Source of the DNA: Dactylorhiza incarnata
Taxonomy: Eukaryota; Streptophyta; Magnoliopsida; Asparagales; Orchidaceae
Direction of reading: 5' to 3'
NCBI GenBank assembly: GCA_033032865.1
Contig: JAWHQI010000185.1
Location: 1,116,001 to 1,180,000 of the forward strand
DNA: 64,000 nt
Part shown: one piece after another, positions 21,501 to 32,018 of the stretch
Layout: each line of letters starts with the position of its first letter
Numbering within the stretch: position 1 is the stretch's first letter
Made by a program: the position numbers and the translations under genes
Notes under the pieces: model-generated
The model's input: the letters and a program-made list of their open reading frames with translations, nothing else
Told to the model about the DNA's origin: nothing
The model's database searches: none

Positions 21501-23621
21501 CACCATAGGATTCACTCTAGCTATTTTTCGAGAAACAGCTATTTCTCGAGAAAGGCAGGGTCAGTCCACTTCTCGAGAAATAGTTATTTCTCAAGAAGTG
21601 AAGGTTGTAGCTGCTTCTTGAGAAACAGCTATTTCTCGAGAAGTGAAGGCAGTGAGTTCATCGAACGTGGTTTGACGAACAACCAGCGCTATAGTTTGCC
21701 GAAGCGAGTTCGTTGATTTGAGTTCGATGAACCGCTAGCGCTGGAGTTCGCTGAAGTGAGTTCATTGAATTGAGTTTGACGAACCGCTGGCGCTGGAGTT
21801 CGCGCGTTCGTCGAACTGAGTTTGACGAACCGCTAGCACTGGAGTTCGCCGAAGCGGGTTCGTCGACCTGAGTTGATGAACAGCTGGCGCTGGAGCCCAT
21901 TCGATGAACAGTTCGTGCTGATTTCGATGAAGCGCGGGCGCAGGCGTAAGCAGCGTTCCTGGATGCCCGATCTTTCTGGATATTGATCCTTCGGTCTAGA
22001 TAGGAGCATCCTAAGGTCTTATTTAGGTAAGAGAGTCCCTTTTATGGCTTCGGGAAATCCTTTGTGTTGTTGGAGGCGTAGAAAAGAGTAAGGGTTGGAG
22101 GGAGAAGAAGGCTAGATCCGCCATTGTTGGAGCACCAGAGCTCCGTTCGCCGATCCGAGACCAGATCCGTGGAGAGGACTAGAAGGCGCTTCTTTCTATC
22201 CGTTCCTTTCAACCGATCCATGGCGAGGAAGAGAACTCTTAGGGTAATGACATCTCTCCTCCCGGTTTTAAGATGCGTGCATGGCATCTATGCTTTTACT
22301 TCCCTTTTTCTGAAATTTATGGCACCAGATCTCTCAAATGAGAGGGGTTTGGGTCGCCTTGGTTCAAGAAGGACCATCAGGTTGATTGAGTCCGTCCCCG
22401 ACATGATTTGCACTAGAGATCCGCTCCGTTAGTGGATTAGGCATTCTGTGTGAAGCCAAAATCGTGACCGGCGGTCCAATCCGGTGATGTTGCTTAACAT
22501 GCATATTAGGGATTTTGCTAGAAATCCGATGACGGAGAAAACGTCGTTTGTGTTGCCCTTATGTTCGTGTGAGAATGAACGTTGGTTTGGAAAGGGTAAT
22601 GGTGATATGAATGTGAAGACATGGTTTGTCTTTGTTGTCGGCTCGCTAGCCCGTGAATGCTTGGATTCATGTGGGGAGAGTGTCCCGGCAAGACAAGTCC
22701 CCTTCGTGGTTGTGGCAAGAACAAAGTATGTTGGTGCGCCCGTTGGCAAGATGAGCCATGTAAGTGTTGAGGTCCTAGTGGAGTTCTTGGCTTTTCGCTT
22801 TGTGATTGTGGCAAGAACAAGTATGCTGGTGCGCCCATTGGCAAGATGAGCCATGTAAGTGGTGAGGTCCCAGTGGAGTTCTTGGCCTTGGGATTGTACG
22901 CTCGTGGGGGAATTGATGAGTACCCTTTGTTTGTTATGAAATGTTGATGTGTGTTGTTATGTTAGAAGCATACACGCCATAGGGTGCCTTGGGTGAAACC
23001 CAGGTTTGCATACATGTTGCATTGCTAGATCCCCTTACTTTTATTGCTCAACATAGAAATGTGGATGATGATTGTGACACCCATGCTTGTCATGTTTATG
23101 TTAATACTGTTTATTACATTTGCATACAAAGTGCTGACTTGCAGGGTGATGTAGTTCCCCGGGGTCCGCTAGGACGGCCGGGAGGAGGGGTGTTGTTACA
23201 CCGTTGTTGGTCAGCCAAAGCTGACCCCCGTTTACCGCTCTTTGTGATTTGGATGCAGGTCAAGGATCGCAGGCTGGACCTAGCTCGCCGGCCATAAAGG
23301 CCTAAGCTTCATGAAGTGCTCTTTTCATGCTTTCTAGTTTGATTTGATGTCTTTACCTGTTACGGCTTGCATGCCGAGGTAGCTTAGGATTGTGATGATC
23401 TGTTGGATATTTATATGCCCTGTTTGACTTGAGTTGGAGTTTTGTAAAGCCTTAAGGCCGTAGTACTCTTATGTAGATGTGGACAACTTCTGTGGTTTGT
23501 TTTTTTGTTTCCGCTGTGTTAGTTCTGAGTTTTGAGATGGTTAGATCTATATCACTTTTTAATGCTAAAGCTGTGGCGATTATATGCTGTGGGGTCCCGG
23601 CCGGACCTATATTATATAGTA
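21496..23621 (+). mobile_element. Gypsy-1 3' LTR
   Basis: Starts TGTAACACCATAGG. U3 carries a CTCGAG palindrome array and ~53-bp repeats (21525-21940). The right half from 22640 matches the 5' LTR. It stops at 'atatagt', short of the final GGAGGTGTTA terminus, where B-2 internal sequence begins. The gypsy-2 3' LTR (2154 bp) supports an original length near 2.15 kb. Confidence 0.85.
21522..21940 (+). repeat. CTCGAG palindrome array and ~53-bp GAACCGCTAGCGC repeats
   Basis: Four copies of TTCTCGAGAA and two decayed ones (CTCAAGAAG, CTTGAGAA) occupy 21525-21645. Four to five units containing TTTGACGAACCGCTAGCGC and GGAGTTCGCCGAAGCG follow. This is the motif-dense zone of this LTR. Confidence 0.75.
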
Positions 23622-24125
23622 AGGTTCAGAAGGGGGAGAAAATCCAGGAGGAGGAGATGCTTAATCAAGGAAAGGGGGAGAACTTTCATGAGGCGGAAGT
23701 AATTGGTCAAGACAATGTGATTGGCCATGAGAAGGAAAAAAGTGTACATGAAGAGATTGCCCCAAATGCCCCAGATGTTGATATTCCTGATCCCAACAAA
23801 CTCACAGCCTTTCAAACAGGAATAGTCCAAGGGGAGCCTTCTACAGTAATCCAGGGGGAGATGATTGCTTCAACTCAGGGGGAGCCCCTAGAAGATGATC
23901 TGCTCCTGGATGAGGTTTCAAATATTGCTAAGGAGGCTGCTCTAACTATTGATCAAGATGCACAATCTTAGGGGAAGCCTCCCAAAGAAAATAATCTCAT
24001 TAAGAAGTTGTCTAGGATGCTGAAGATGAAGACGAGCCACTGAAGTTTTGCACCAAGAAATGTAATACCACAAGTATTTTCAAGGAAGAGGAAAGCTCCA
24101 GAAAATGTATAGTACTGTGCAGGTA
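23622..24125 (+). pseudogene. Accessory-gene tail of element B-2
   Basis: An acidic, low-complexity C-terminal segment with repeated QGE units (IVQGEPS, VIQGEMI, STQGEPL). It begins KVQKGEK and ends with a SRKRKAP basic motif. The minus-strand gene of B-1 (28870-28389) has the same architecture: KKVKKG, QGE repeats, then TRKRKTP. An in-frame TAG at 23969 replaces what is probably another Q of a QG unit, and a further stop follows. Upstream sequence is lost to the gypsy-1 junction at 23621. The basic ending could be a nuclear-localisation or nucleic-acid-binding tail (inference). Confidence 0.65.
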
Positions 24126-24329
24126 CACAAATTATATTATATCATATGGTGTATACAATTATCATGATTATGAAGATCAATATGATTTCTTGAAAGCACA
24201 TCATATTATCTGTGTTTATAATGTCATTATTGATCTGTGTATATGTGTTTGTATTTAATTTTTTGTCAAAGTATGTTTGGAATCACTCACTTTATTTTGT
24301 AAAATTTGTTAAGATAAATAGGGAGAGAT
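24126..24329 (+). other. B-2 3' untranslated region and PPT
   Basis: AT-rich DNA ending AAGATAAATAGGGAGAGAT, the polypurine tract. No ORF of interest. Confidence 0.65.
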
Positions 24330-25891
24330 TATTGGGAAAACCCCTTATAATTTATCGAACAAATTATCTTAAAGTGATTTCATCAGTTAGGTTATATTAC
24401 CCACATTGTATAGAAAGGGTAAAATGGTCATTAGATGTCATAGGAGTTCACACTCACCTTAGAGTGTCAAGACCAAGTCAAGATAAGCACAAATTCAGTT
24501 GAGTTAAAACTTGTATCGAATAGAAGTCGGCGCAACTTCGACTAGATGTCGACACAACTCTGACTGAAAGTCGAAGTAACTCAAACAACTTGTTGAAGTA
24601 TCAAGTCAAGTTGACGCAACGTTGAAAGAAACTCGACGCAGAAGGAAGAGCATGTCGAAGCCATCTTAGAAGTCGGTGTAACTTTGACTACAAGTCGACG
24701 TAGAAGATGAAGTTCATGTCCGAGTCTTCAACTCGACGGATGAGTTCAGTCAAAGCTAAGAAGTAATTCGAAGCTTCTTCTATAAGAACTCAGAGGTGAA
24801 TCTATTTGAAGGATAATGAATTCGACGTAGCGACGAATATAGACAGAAATGGAAGGTTTTCTGCTGTCCTTTCTGGTGCTTTTCTAGATGATTAATAAGG
24901 ATGAAATATGTTCTCTAACGGCTCATTTATTGCCAAGAATGGAATGGAGTATTTCAGTGATACAACAATGACATTTTTGGAAGTTATTCAAATCAGATGA
25001 ACAGGTTGGGAACAAAAATAGAAGGAAACATTTATTGTCTAATGGACATTCCTTCTAAGGACAATCCAGAAGAAGAAAGAAATTCAAACACAAAACAATA
25101 GAGAATAAGTATGCTGAGTAAGAAAGAAAACAAAAAGTATTCATTATTCTCTCTGTCGAATAGGGTTGCTTCTTTTTCCTCCTCCAACCCTAAGAAAGAA
25201 TAGAAAAACAGCTTCTCTGCACAGGAAAAGATCACCACTAGACTGCTGCTTCTTCTTCTTCTACATCATATAGCAACAAGCTAACAGAAGTGTGGAGAGG
25301 ATCAGGATCAAAGCTTATATCCCTTGCAATCATCACTATCTTAAGCAAGGGTTCATCATATTCAGATCCTGAAATATATAGAAGAAACAACATCTATAGA
25401 GATAGATGTTGAAGGATTCTAACTGAAGAATCTTATTCTCTTCTTCCTCTTCTTCTACTATTCTCATTCTTCAACTGTAAAAGAGTTTTAAGAATCCCTC
25501 TTCAAAGGATTCAGTGGTTCTAAGAGTCCCCTTAGCAAAAGACTCAGTGGTTCTATGAGTCTCCTTATCAAAATACTCAGTGGTTCTGAGAGTCTCCTTA
25601 TCAAAAGACTCAGGCACTATTAGTGCAATCCTACCAAGGAGGTAGAAGAGTGGACTGCCCACATTTTGGGGAACCACTATAAAATTTATGTGTCTACAGC
25701 ATTGCTTTTCTGTGCTGTCCAGTTTACTGTTTTTCTATTTCATATTTTCTGTGCTTACTTTATTCTTTTTTGGTATTGATGAATGCATAGTACTTAGTTG
25801 TTTTATTGTGTGTGCATAATTTGGATATAAAAGTTTTAAAACTCTATTCACCCCCTCTAGAGAAAACTTAGAGGCACACTGTGCACTTTCA
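24330..25891 (+). mobile_element. B-2 3' LTR
   Basis: Begins TATTGGGAAAA (terminal TG mutated to TA) and ends GTGCACTTTCA. An array of AGTCGACG-type motifs lies at 24515-24770, followed by CTATAAG at 24781. Landmarks shared with 1-965 follow, then decayed 33-bp units (25515-25610) and an ACTATAAAAT box at 25675. Immediately after it is the interior of copia D's RNase H region. Confidence 0.8.
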
Positions 25892-26077
25892 CGCTCCAAG
25901 CACATACTTCGACGGTGTCATCTTATTCGAGAGATTATCAATCGAGAAGATGTGAGCATTTGCAGAGTACCGACTGAGGAAAACATGGCAGATCCACTAA
26001 CAAAGCCTCTTGCGTAAAGGAAGCATGATGGTCATGTTAGATCAATGGGTATTAGATACCTGAATAATCATCTTTAG
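25892..26077 (+). pseudogene. pol: RNase H tail of copia D pol
   Basis: The last ~60 codons of a TNT1-94-like Pol polyprotein. SKHILRRCHLIREII, ICRVPTEENMADPLTKPLA and RSMGIRYL are visible, ending at TAG 26075-26077. One in-frame TAA after KPLA replaces a codon that is CAG in copia C1, consistent with C-to-T change. Everything upstream is displaced by B-2. Confidence 0.85.
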
Positions 26078-26883
26078 TGGGAGACTTGTGGATTGTATGT
26101 TTGTTGGTTGTTTATTCATATGATGAATTGTGATTTGTACTATGTACTTCATTTTACATTTATAACAAGTTCTTTTATTATGTCAACTATTTGTATATGA
26201 TAGATTAATTAACATAATGAATGCCCTTAGAATGTTTGCTTCTAGAGGAATTCATGTGCGTGACTTAAATGTGAGGGACTATGTTTATAAGAAGCTTCAT
26301 TCTTAAATGGTCCCTGGTCGAGGTATCATCCTAGAAATTAGGGCGAGGATGATACATTAAGAATAGTATGTGGGTGACTGATGACCGGTTCTCACGGGTC
26401 ATGATATGGGATATCAATTCATCACATAGGTACTTGTTAGGAACAAGTTGTACTGGACAGACCCACCGTGGGACTACTTTGTGGATTGTTATATGAACGT
26501 GTCACAAGTAGATCTCAAGTGATAATGATGTTTGTGGTTCTTTGACCTTAAGTCACAGCATTCATCATGTGAGGAAGAGCGTACTTTGATGTCATCTAAA
26601 GTCTTCCTTGAGAAAGGTTGATGATAAGGGTGGTTATTGGGTATGTTACGAATCATTTGGGTGTTTGTGTGTGGACAGAAATGGAATTTGTCCTCTTATA
26701 TGACATGAGTTACATCCATGGGCCCCGTGATGGAATGAGACTGAGAAATGCATGGACATGCTGGGTTGAGCCAATATGTGATATTGAGCTTACCACTTTC
26801 TGAAGGTCGATTCTAGATCAAGAAAACATGGGTTGAACAATTATGAGGGTGGCACGGTCCATGCCTCTAGTTCAATCCGGAGG
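26078..26883 (+). other. Copia D 3' non-coding region (left part)
   Basis: Homologous to the reverse complement of copia C1's 3' non-coding stretch (32160-32993); for example both contain CATGGGCCCC and GGTTCTCACGGGTC/GACCTGTGAGAACC. It is broken at 26883 by B-1 and resumes at 42380. Confidence 0.75.
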
Positions 26884-28193
26884 TGAAAGTGCACAGTTAA
26901 CCTCACTAGAATTCTCTAGAGGGGGTGAATAGAGATTAAAAATACTTTGTGCAATTATATATATATATGTGTAATAATCACAGATTTAAGCTTCCCACAC
27001 ACCAACAAGAATTAAGCAAGTAAAGAAGAAAAATAACAAGAAGAAAATCACAGCACAACACAAGGAAATATAGTGGTTCCCCAAACTTTGGGTAGTCCAC
27101 TGTTCTACCCCCTTTGGTAGGAATTCACTAACTTGCACTGAGTCTTTTGATAAGGAGACTCTTAGAACCAGACTGAGTCTTTTGATAAGGAGACTCTTAG
27201 AACCACTACAACTGAATTTTTTGAAGAGAGATTCTAAAAACTCTTTTACATAGTTTGAAAATGAAATAAGGATAAGAAGAAGAAGTAGAACAAGTAGAAG
27301 GACAGAAAACACTATATGTAAGAAAGAATCTTCTTCCTAGCAAGAAGATTAGAAGCACAAGTATAGTGAATATGATCTCTCTTCTATAGTGAGAAGGAGA
27401 TTGTAAGCTTTTCTCTCTTTTGTGAGAGCTTTCAGAATTTGCAGCAGAATGGCTTGAGAAGATGAAGGCTTTTTCTTTGCTGCAGCACACTATCTCTTAT
27501 CTCAGCTTTTTCACTCTTCACTTGGGAGCTCTTCCTCTTTTTCAAATGTATATGGTGGATCACTTCTTGTCATTCTTTGCCGACCTCCTCCTTATTTATA
27601 GCTCTGTTTAAAATATATTGCTAAAGGAGAATAATTAATTTAGCAGACAGAGAATTAGAAAGAGATAAGAGTTTCCATAATCAATATTTCTATAGAAGGA
27701 AAAGAATTCATTCTGATTTCAAATAATATCCATAATAATCTTAATCAAATTAGCCAAAAATCAAATAGAAGGAAATGCTGATTCAGAACGGCTATAAAAG
27801 AATAATCTCATTCCATAAAAATCAGATCTACAGAAAGAAGGAAAGATATCTGGCGTGTTTTTGAATTACTTATAGATATCGACGTGCGTCGATTACTATT
27901 CGACGTAAACGTCGATTTCATCCTGGCTGGACGTCGAAAGGAGAATAAGGAAGGTGCGTCGACAAAGGTGCGTCGACTTTATCAAATGCGTCGACTAGAA
28001 GTCAGAGGTACGTCGACTATAATTACGTCGAATTCTTCTAAGAGTTACTTCGACTCATTCTGAGAGAAACGTCGACTATATTTCGACGTTGCGTCGAATA
28101 CTTTTCGACGCATATTTACTTAGCCTAGTTTTTCATACTTAGAATTTATATTCTTCTTAATTCTAGGGGTTAAGATAAATATTTTCCCCAACA
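26884..28193 (-). mobile_element. B-1 3' LTR
   Basis: Reads TGAAAGTGCACAG to TTCCCCAACA on the plus strand. It contains two 33-bp units (27120-27205), a minus-strand TATAAATAAG at 27600-27591 and about 15 CGTCGA/TCGACG motifs at 27884-28110. Confidence 0.9.
27884..28110 (-). promoter_or_regulatory. CGTCGA motif array (B-1 LTR U3)
   Basis: About 15 CGTCGA/TCGAC cores in 227 bp (for example TATCGACGTGCGTCGATTAC). The copy in the other LTR is at 42062-42300. The same core recurs in gag and at the accessory promoter of this element. Confidence 0.7.
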
Positions 28194-28206
28194 ATCTCCC
28201 CCTATT
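28194..28206 (-). other. Polypurine tract of B-1
   Basis: On the minus strand AATAGGGGGAGAT directly precedes the LTR start TGTTGGGG. Confidence 0.85.
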
Positions 28207-28388
28207 TGTCTTAACCCTATATAGAGAAATTGTATCAGTATTTAATCAACTCAGCAAGACATTCATATAGGTTAGAAATATGTTAAATAATCAGAAGAAT
28301 ATATAATAAGAAATTATATAAACAAATTTCATGTTCAGTTGACTAATCAGCATTTAAGCATAGACAATTGTTCAAATAGAGTATATCA

Positions 28389-30123
28389 TCATTGTTTAGG
28401 GGTAGGAGGAGTTTTTCTTTTCCTAGTGAATACTTTTGTGGGTTGTTCCTTCTCAGTAGCAGGTGATTCCCTCAGCTCCCCCTGAGTCTCAGCAATTTGC
28501 TCCCCCTGAGTCAAAGTAGTTTGCTCCCGCTGGAATGGAACTTCCTTTGAGCCTTTTACTTCTTCTTCAGTTTCTCTTTTATCTCCAGTTTCAGGTATAA
28601 CAGCATCTGGCTCCCCCTGAGCTTCAGCTTCCTCTTCAGCTTCATTCTCTGCTCTACTTGCCTCCCCTTGCAATAGATCCACTTGTTGTGCAGCTTCTCT
28701 TGTTATAATCAGTACATTTGATATCTGCTCTTCAGTATGTAGCTCTGGTACTACTTCATTCCCAATGGTCTTGAGTAGAGCTAAACTGCCATATTTTGAA
28801 GAATGAGGGGTTTTGTGAGAGGGAGTTTTGTGGCTGGAGAGCTGCTCTTCATCTAACTTTTCCCCTTCTTGACCTTCTTAGCCAAAGAGGTGAAGAAAGA
28901 CTTGGTGACCCTAGATGAAGAGATAGAGGATTTCAGGCTTTGCACAGAGGCATTGACCCCATCTATTTGGGTTTGCATGTGCATGATGGAAGAGTGAAGT
29001 TGAGAGCATTGTCCATCCAGCATGTCCTGAAATTTTTGGGCTGCTGTCTGGATACACTGGGTGATGAAGTTTTCAGTGGATGGAGATGGTTCCGGTTGTG
29101 TTGGAGGAGGAGGAGACAATGGTGGAGGTGTATGTGATGAAGATGGAGAGGGGACTGTATCATTTTGATGAGGTGTTTATGATGGAGGAGGTAGAGGAAT
29201 ATATGAGGTTTGAGCAGGTGATTGAGTTGGTATTTGTGAAGGTGTGGATGATGGTGGTACAGAAGAGATGTCTGTATGAGGAGGAGGAGGAGGAGGAGAA
29301 GATGGATGAGCAGGAAAGATAGGAGGAGATGGAGTCCTTTCAGGAATGGCACCAGGCTTGGGAATTTGCCTGGTCCATTTTGAGAAGAGAGCAATGGACA
29401 TCCTTTTGCCTGGAGGGATGGGAATTCCTTTTGACTTGCATAGGTCAGGGAAGGAGTGGAAGTGAACTTGGCTCATAATTCTCATGTAGGCATTCTCTTT
29501 GTGAGAATATATATAGCCTATCATTTTGAGCAGGCAGCTTGCCCAGTCTACCTTCTTCTTCAGCACAAGGGCCCCCATGATGTTCAGTTGCTGCTTGGGC
29601 ACTGCATCATGGGCAGAGATCTTACAAAGTAATATTTTCCCTACTATGTCTGCCAACAGTCTATACTCATCAGAGAAGTCTATTTTCTTCAGGTGGATTG
29701 GTCTATCTTTGGAGAACTTCATGGTGATTAACAGATTCTTTATTTCATCAGGGGTAAGTTCCACAGGTTCATCACCTGATAGGGGAATTATTTTAGTTAT
29801 TCTTTAGAAAATGATTTGCTTTCCCTATTTGAACAAAGATAATATTGGACTGTACCTGATGGTAGATCAAAGGTGGTCCTAATGTGTTCTGCAGAAATTG
29901 AGATAGGTGTCTCATGGATTGTTCCTGTGATTTCTCCTTGTTCAGATATCTGAACAAGAGTCATCAGCTCTATGAGTTCTGTCTCCAGGAGCTTGCATCT
30001 TGTGGAGATGAGCTTATCCAGACCAGCTTCAGTGAAGAGAGCTATGATGCTCTTATAATTTTCTGCGTCGGCTTGGAAGAATTCGAGGTCAATGTCGAAC
30101 CCAGAGTTTATCTTGGGAGCCAT
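28389..30123 (-). pseudogene. Accessory gene of B-1 with 80-bp intron (putative plant-transposon domain)
   Basis: The ATG at 30123 has a good plant context (GCAATGGC) behind a pyrimidine-rich leader. Exon 1 (30123-29856) contains LIELMTLVQISEQGEITG and ISISAEHIRTTFDLPSG. A GT-AG intron (29855-29776) follows. Exon 2 has a helical domain (YRLLADIVGKILL, MIGYIYS, SFPDLCKSKGIPIPPGKRM), a long proline/histidine-rich linker (about 29370-29120) and a coiled-coil-like stretch ending LAKKVKKG. After a one-G loss in a G run near 28862 the frame shifts into an acidic tail with QGE repeats and TRKRKTP at the end, matching B-2. One in-frame TAA lies at 29179-29177. The fold resembles what I know as the plant 'putative transposon protein' domain; activity is unknown. 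Confidence 0.6.
29776..29855 (-). other. Putative 80-bp intron in the accessory gene
   Basis: On the minus strand the donor is ATCAG|GTACAG and the acceptor CCCCTATCAG|GTGATG. Excision joins the two open frames in phase 1. Without excision, exon 1 meets a stop at 29799-29797. The intron is AT-rich. Confidence 0.65.
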
Positions 30124-30213
30124 TGCAGGTCAGTGAGAAAGAGGAAGAAATGGCTGGACTGAGAGGTAAGAGGGATGAAAGATGCAGAGTGCGAGAGGAT
30201 TTCTAACTGAAGA

Positions 30214-30426
30214 GTCTATTTAAGTTAGGTGAAACGTCGAAATGAGACACAATTCGAGGCATATTCGGTACTACAGTGGATGTGACCGAAAATATTTTAG
30301 TATTGCCGCTCTTTTTCATGAAGTCGACGTTACGTTGAGTGGAATCCGACGTAAGCGTCGATACAGTCTGAGGTAAGATGTTAGGGTTTCATATCGACGG
30401 TGCGTTGATTATAAAATCGACGTGAC
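30214..30426 (-). promoter_or_regulatory. Putative promoter of the B-1 accessory gene
   Basis: On the minus strand CTTAAATAG (30223-30216) lies about 95 bp upstream of the accessory ATG, with a CT-rich leader between. Eight bp further upstream begins a cluster of CGTCGA/TCGACG cores (30234-30425), the same core as in the LTR array. Confidence 0.5.
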
Positions 30427-30521
30427 TTTCATTTTCCTGAAAAATTTTGGGTTTTCCCTTGAGAGATTATTTCTTCCTGCTTCTAATGTTTTCTAAGATA
30501 GTCTTGGACTAATTTTTATAA

Positions 30522-30967
30522 TCAATTAGATTGATTGTACCAACATTGATTGGCAATGTGGCCAGTTTTACTGCAGATATAACATCTGACTATCTTTAGA
30601 TTATGGGATTTTGAGTTTAGAGAGGGATAATGGTGTTGATTAGGATAAACATTTTGATTAGGATAAAAATTTTGGTTAGGATAAAAGTTTTGATTAGGAT
30701 AGAAATTATGATCAGGATGAATGGGTCCTGAATGGGGGTTACGATGGAAGGTTTTTGGAGGATGGAAGTGTTCTGTCTTTATGTTGCTCTGAGTTTGTAT
30801 GCGTCGATATCTATTCGACGTATGTTGCGAGTTGCGTCGATATATATTCGACGCTTTCTCTAGATTGCGTTGATCTGGAGTCGATGCATGGAAGTAGTTG
30901 AGTCGATTGTAAGTCGACGCAGTTTTATTCATGCGTCGATTTGAGGTCGAAGCATCTGAGAGATTGT
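30522..30967 (-). pseudogene. gag: C-terminal gag of B-1 with second zinc knuckle
   Basis: Continuation of B-1 gag on the far side of C1. An N-terminal stretch rich in repeated S/T-N-R units is encoded by CGTCGA-bearing repeats. A YPNQNF repeat follows, then a zinc knuckle CYICSKTGHIANQC and a stop. In SIRE-like elements this second knuckle precedes protease; here about 400 bp of non-coding DNA and the accessory gene follow instead. Confidence 0.75.
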
Positions 30968-32018
30968 TGTTGGGTTTTTCTAGAACCATACATCAAATGT
31001 AGGCGCAGCGGAAATGAAGAGAAACAACCCAAAAGATTCGGATCGACCATGAATATGGAATCAAGAAGTGAATCAAAGTGCTAGGTATGAAATTACCTTG
31101 GCGGGATTGGATCAAATCCAACCTAGATGCTCCAAGAAGAAGATTGCCTTCGTCGGCTTTGCAAGAGTTCTCACGTAGAATAATGTCTACGTCTCTACAG
31201 CAGTCCACACGAGCCGGGAGAAGAAGAATACACCTTGCGCTTCCACGGATTGCTAGATCCGCTTCAGGAAGAACAACACCGGCGACAATCGTCGGAGAGG
31301 AGGTCGGCGGAGGCGATTCAGACGGAACTCCTTCCGTCTAGGGTTCGAGCGGAACTCCTTCCGTCGGCTTCTATTTCGTTAGTTCTGAGAACCCTAAAAG
31401 AAGTCCTATTTATACCCAAAGGATAAACAGCTTCTAGAAGAATCGCTATCCGCAGACCACACAGCAGAATAGGGGCTTCTGTTACAATTCGTCGGGATTC
31501 CATGGAACAGCATTCGTCGAGTTTTCACGGGACAATCCGACGAATTCCGACGAATCACATCAGACGGCAACATTTGCCGAGTTAATGCTCTCTGTGACAA
31601 TTCGTCGAGATTCCACGGAACAATCCGACGAATCCGACGAATCATGTCAGACGGCAACATTTGCCGAGTTAAGGATCTCTGTAACAATTCGTCGGGATTC
31701 CACGGAACAATCCGACGAATCCGACGAATCATGTCAGACGACAACATTTGCCGAGTTAAGGATCTCTGTAACAATTCGTCGGGATTCCACGGAACAATCC
31801 GACGACTCCGACGAATTCTATCTGTGTAAACCCGACGAATTCAGACAGCAACATTTGCTGGACTTCCCCCATTCTATATGGTGATTGGTAACCTTTACCA
31901 ACATAGTCAATCTTCCAACTTCTCCACATGCTCTTATGTGCGACCCTGCAGGCTCATATCGCGTTGGCAGTGACATTACATGTTTGACCACTTCTAGATC
32001 ACAATGGTAACTCCAACA
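30968..32018 (-). mobile_element. C1 3' LTR
   Basis: Plus-strand termini TGTTGGGTTTTTC and AACTCCAACA. It contains an 87-bp tandem array (31481-31861) and, 66 bp downstream of it on the minus strand, a TATAAATAGG box (31414-31405). Confidence 0.95.
31405..31861 (-). promoter_or_regulatory. 87-bp tandem array plus TATA box (C1 U3)
   Basis: One 113-bp variant unit and three 87-bp units carry AATTCGTCGGGATTCCACGG, CCGACGAATCCGACGAATC and GGCAACATTTGCCGAG, each partly self-complementary. On the minus strand TATAAATAGG follows. The 5' LTR copy is at 38526-38982. Open frames across it are by-products of the 29-codon period. Confidence 0.75.

Larger units (their letters stand above)
16016..23621 (+). 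mobile_element. Gypsy-1: Tekay/Del-like chromovirus, both LTRs clipped
   Basis: The order is partial 5' LTR, PBS, gag, protease, RT, RNase H, integrase with a chromodomain-like tail, PPT and 3' LTR. The 5' LTR lacks about 1.14 kb because A' sits at its left edge. The 3' LTR lacks about its last 22 bp. Gag-Pol has stops, frameshifts and an internal gag deletion, so the copy is inactive. Confidence 0.85.

Noticed and set aside
21522..21645. CTCGAG palindromes as heat-shock elements
   Set aside because: Heat-shock elements need nGAAnnTTCn spacing; TTCTCGAGAA does not match it.
29080..29322. Acidic open frame opposite the B-1 accessory gene
   Set aside because: Glutamate-rich shadow of the proline-rich linker on the true coding strand.
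31481..31861. 87-bp repeats with long open frames on both strands
   Set aside because: The period is a multiple of three, so frames stay open by chance; the array is in LTR U3.
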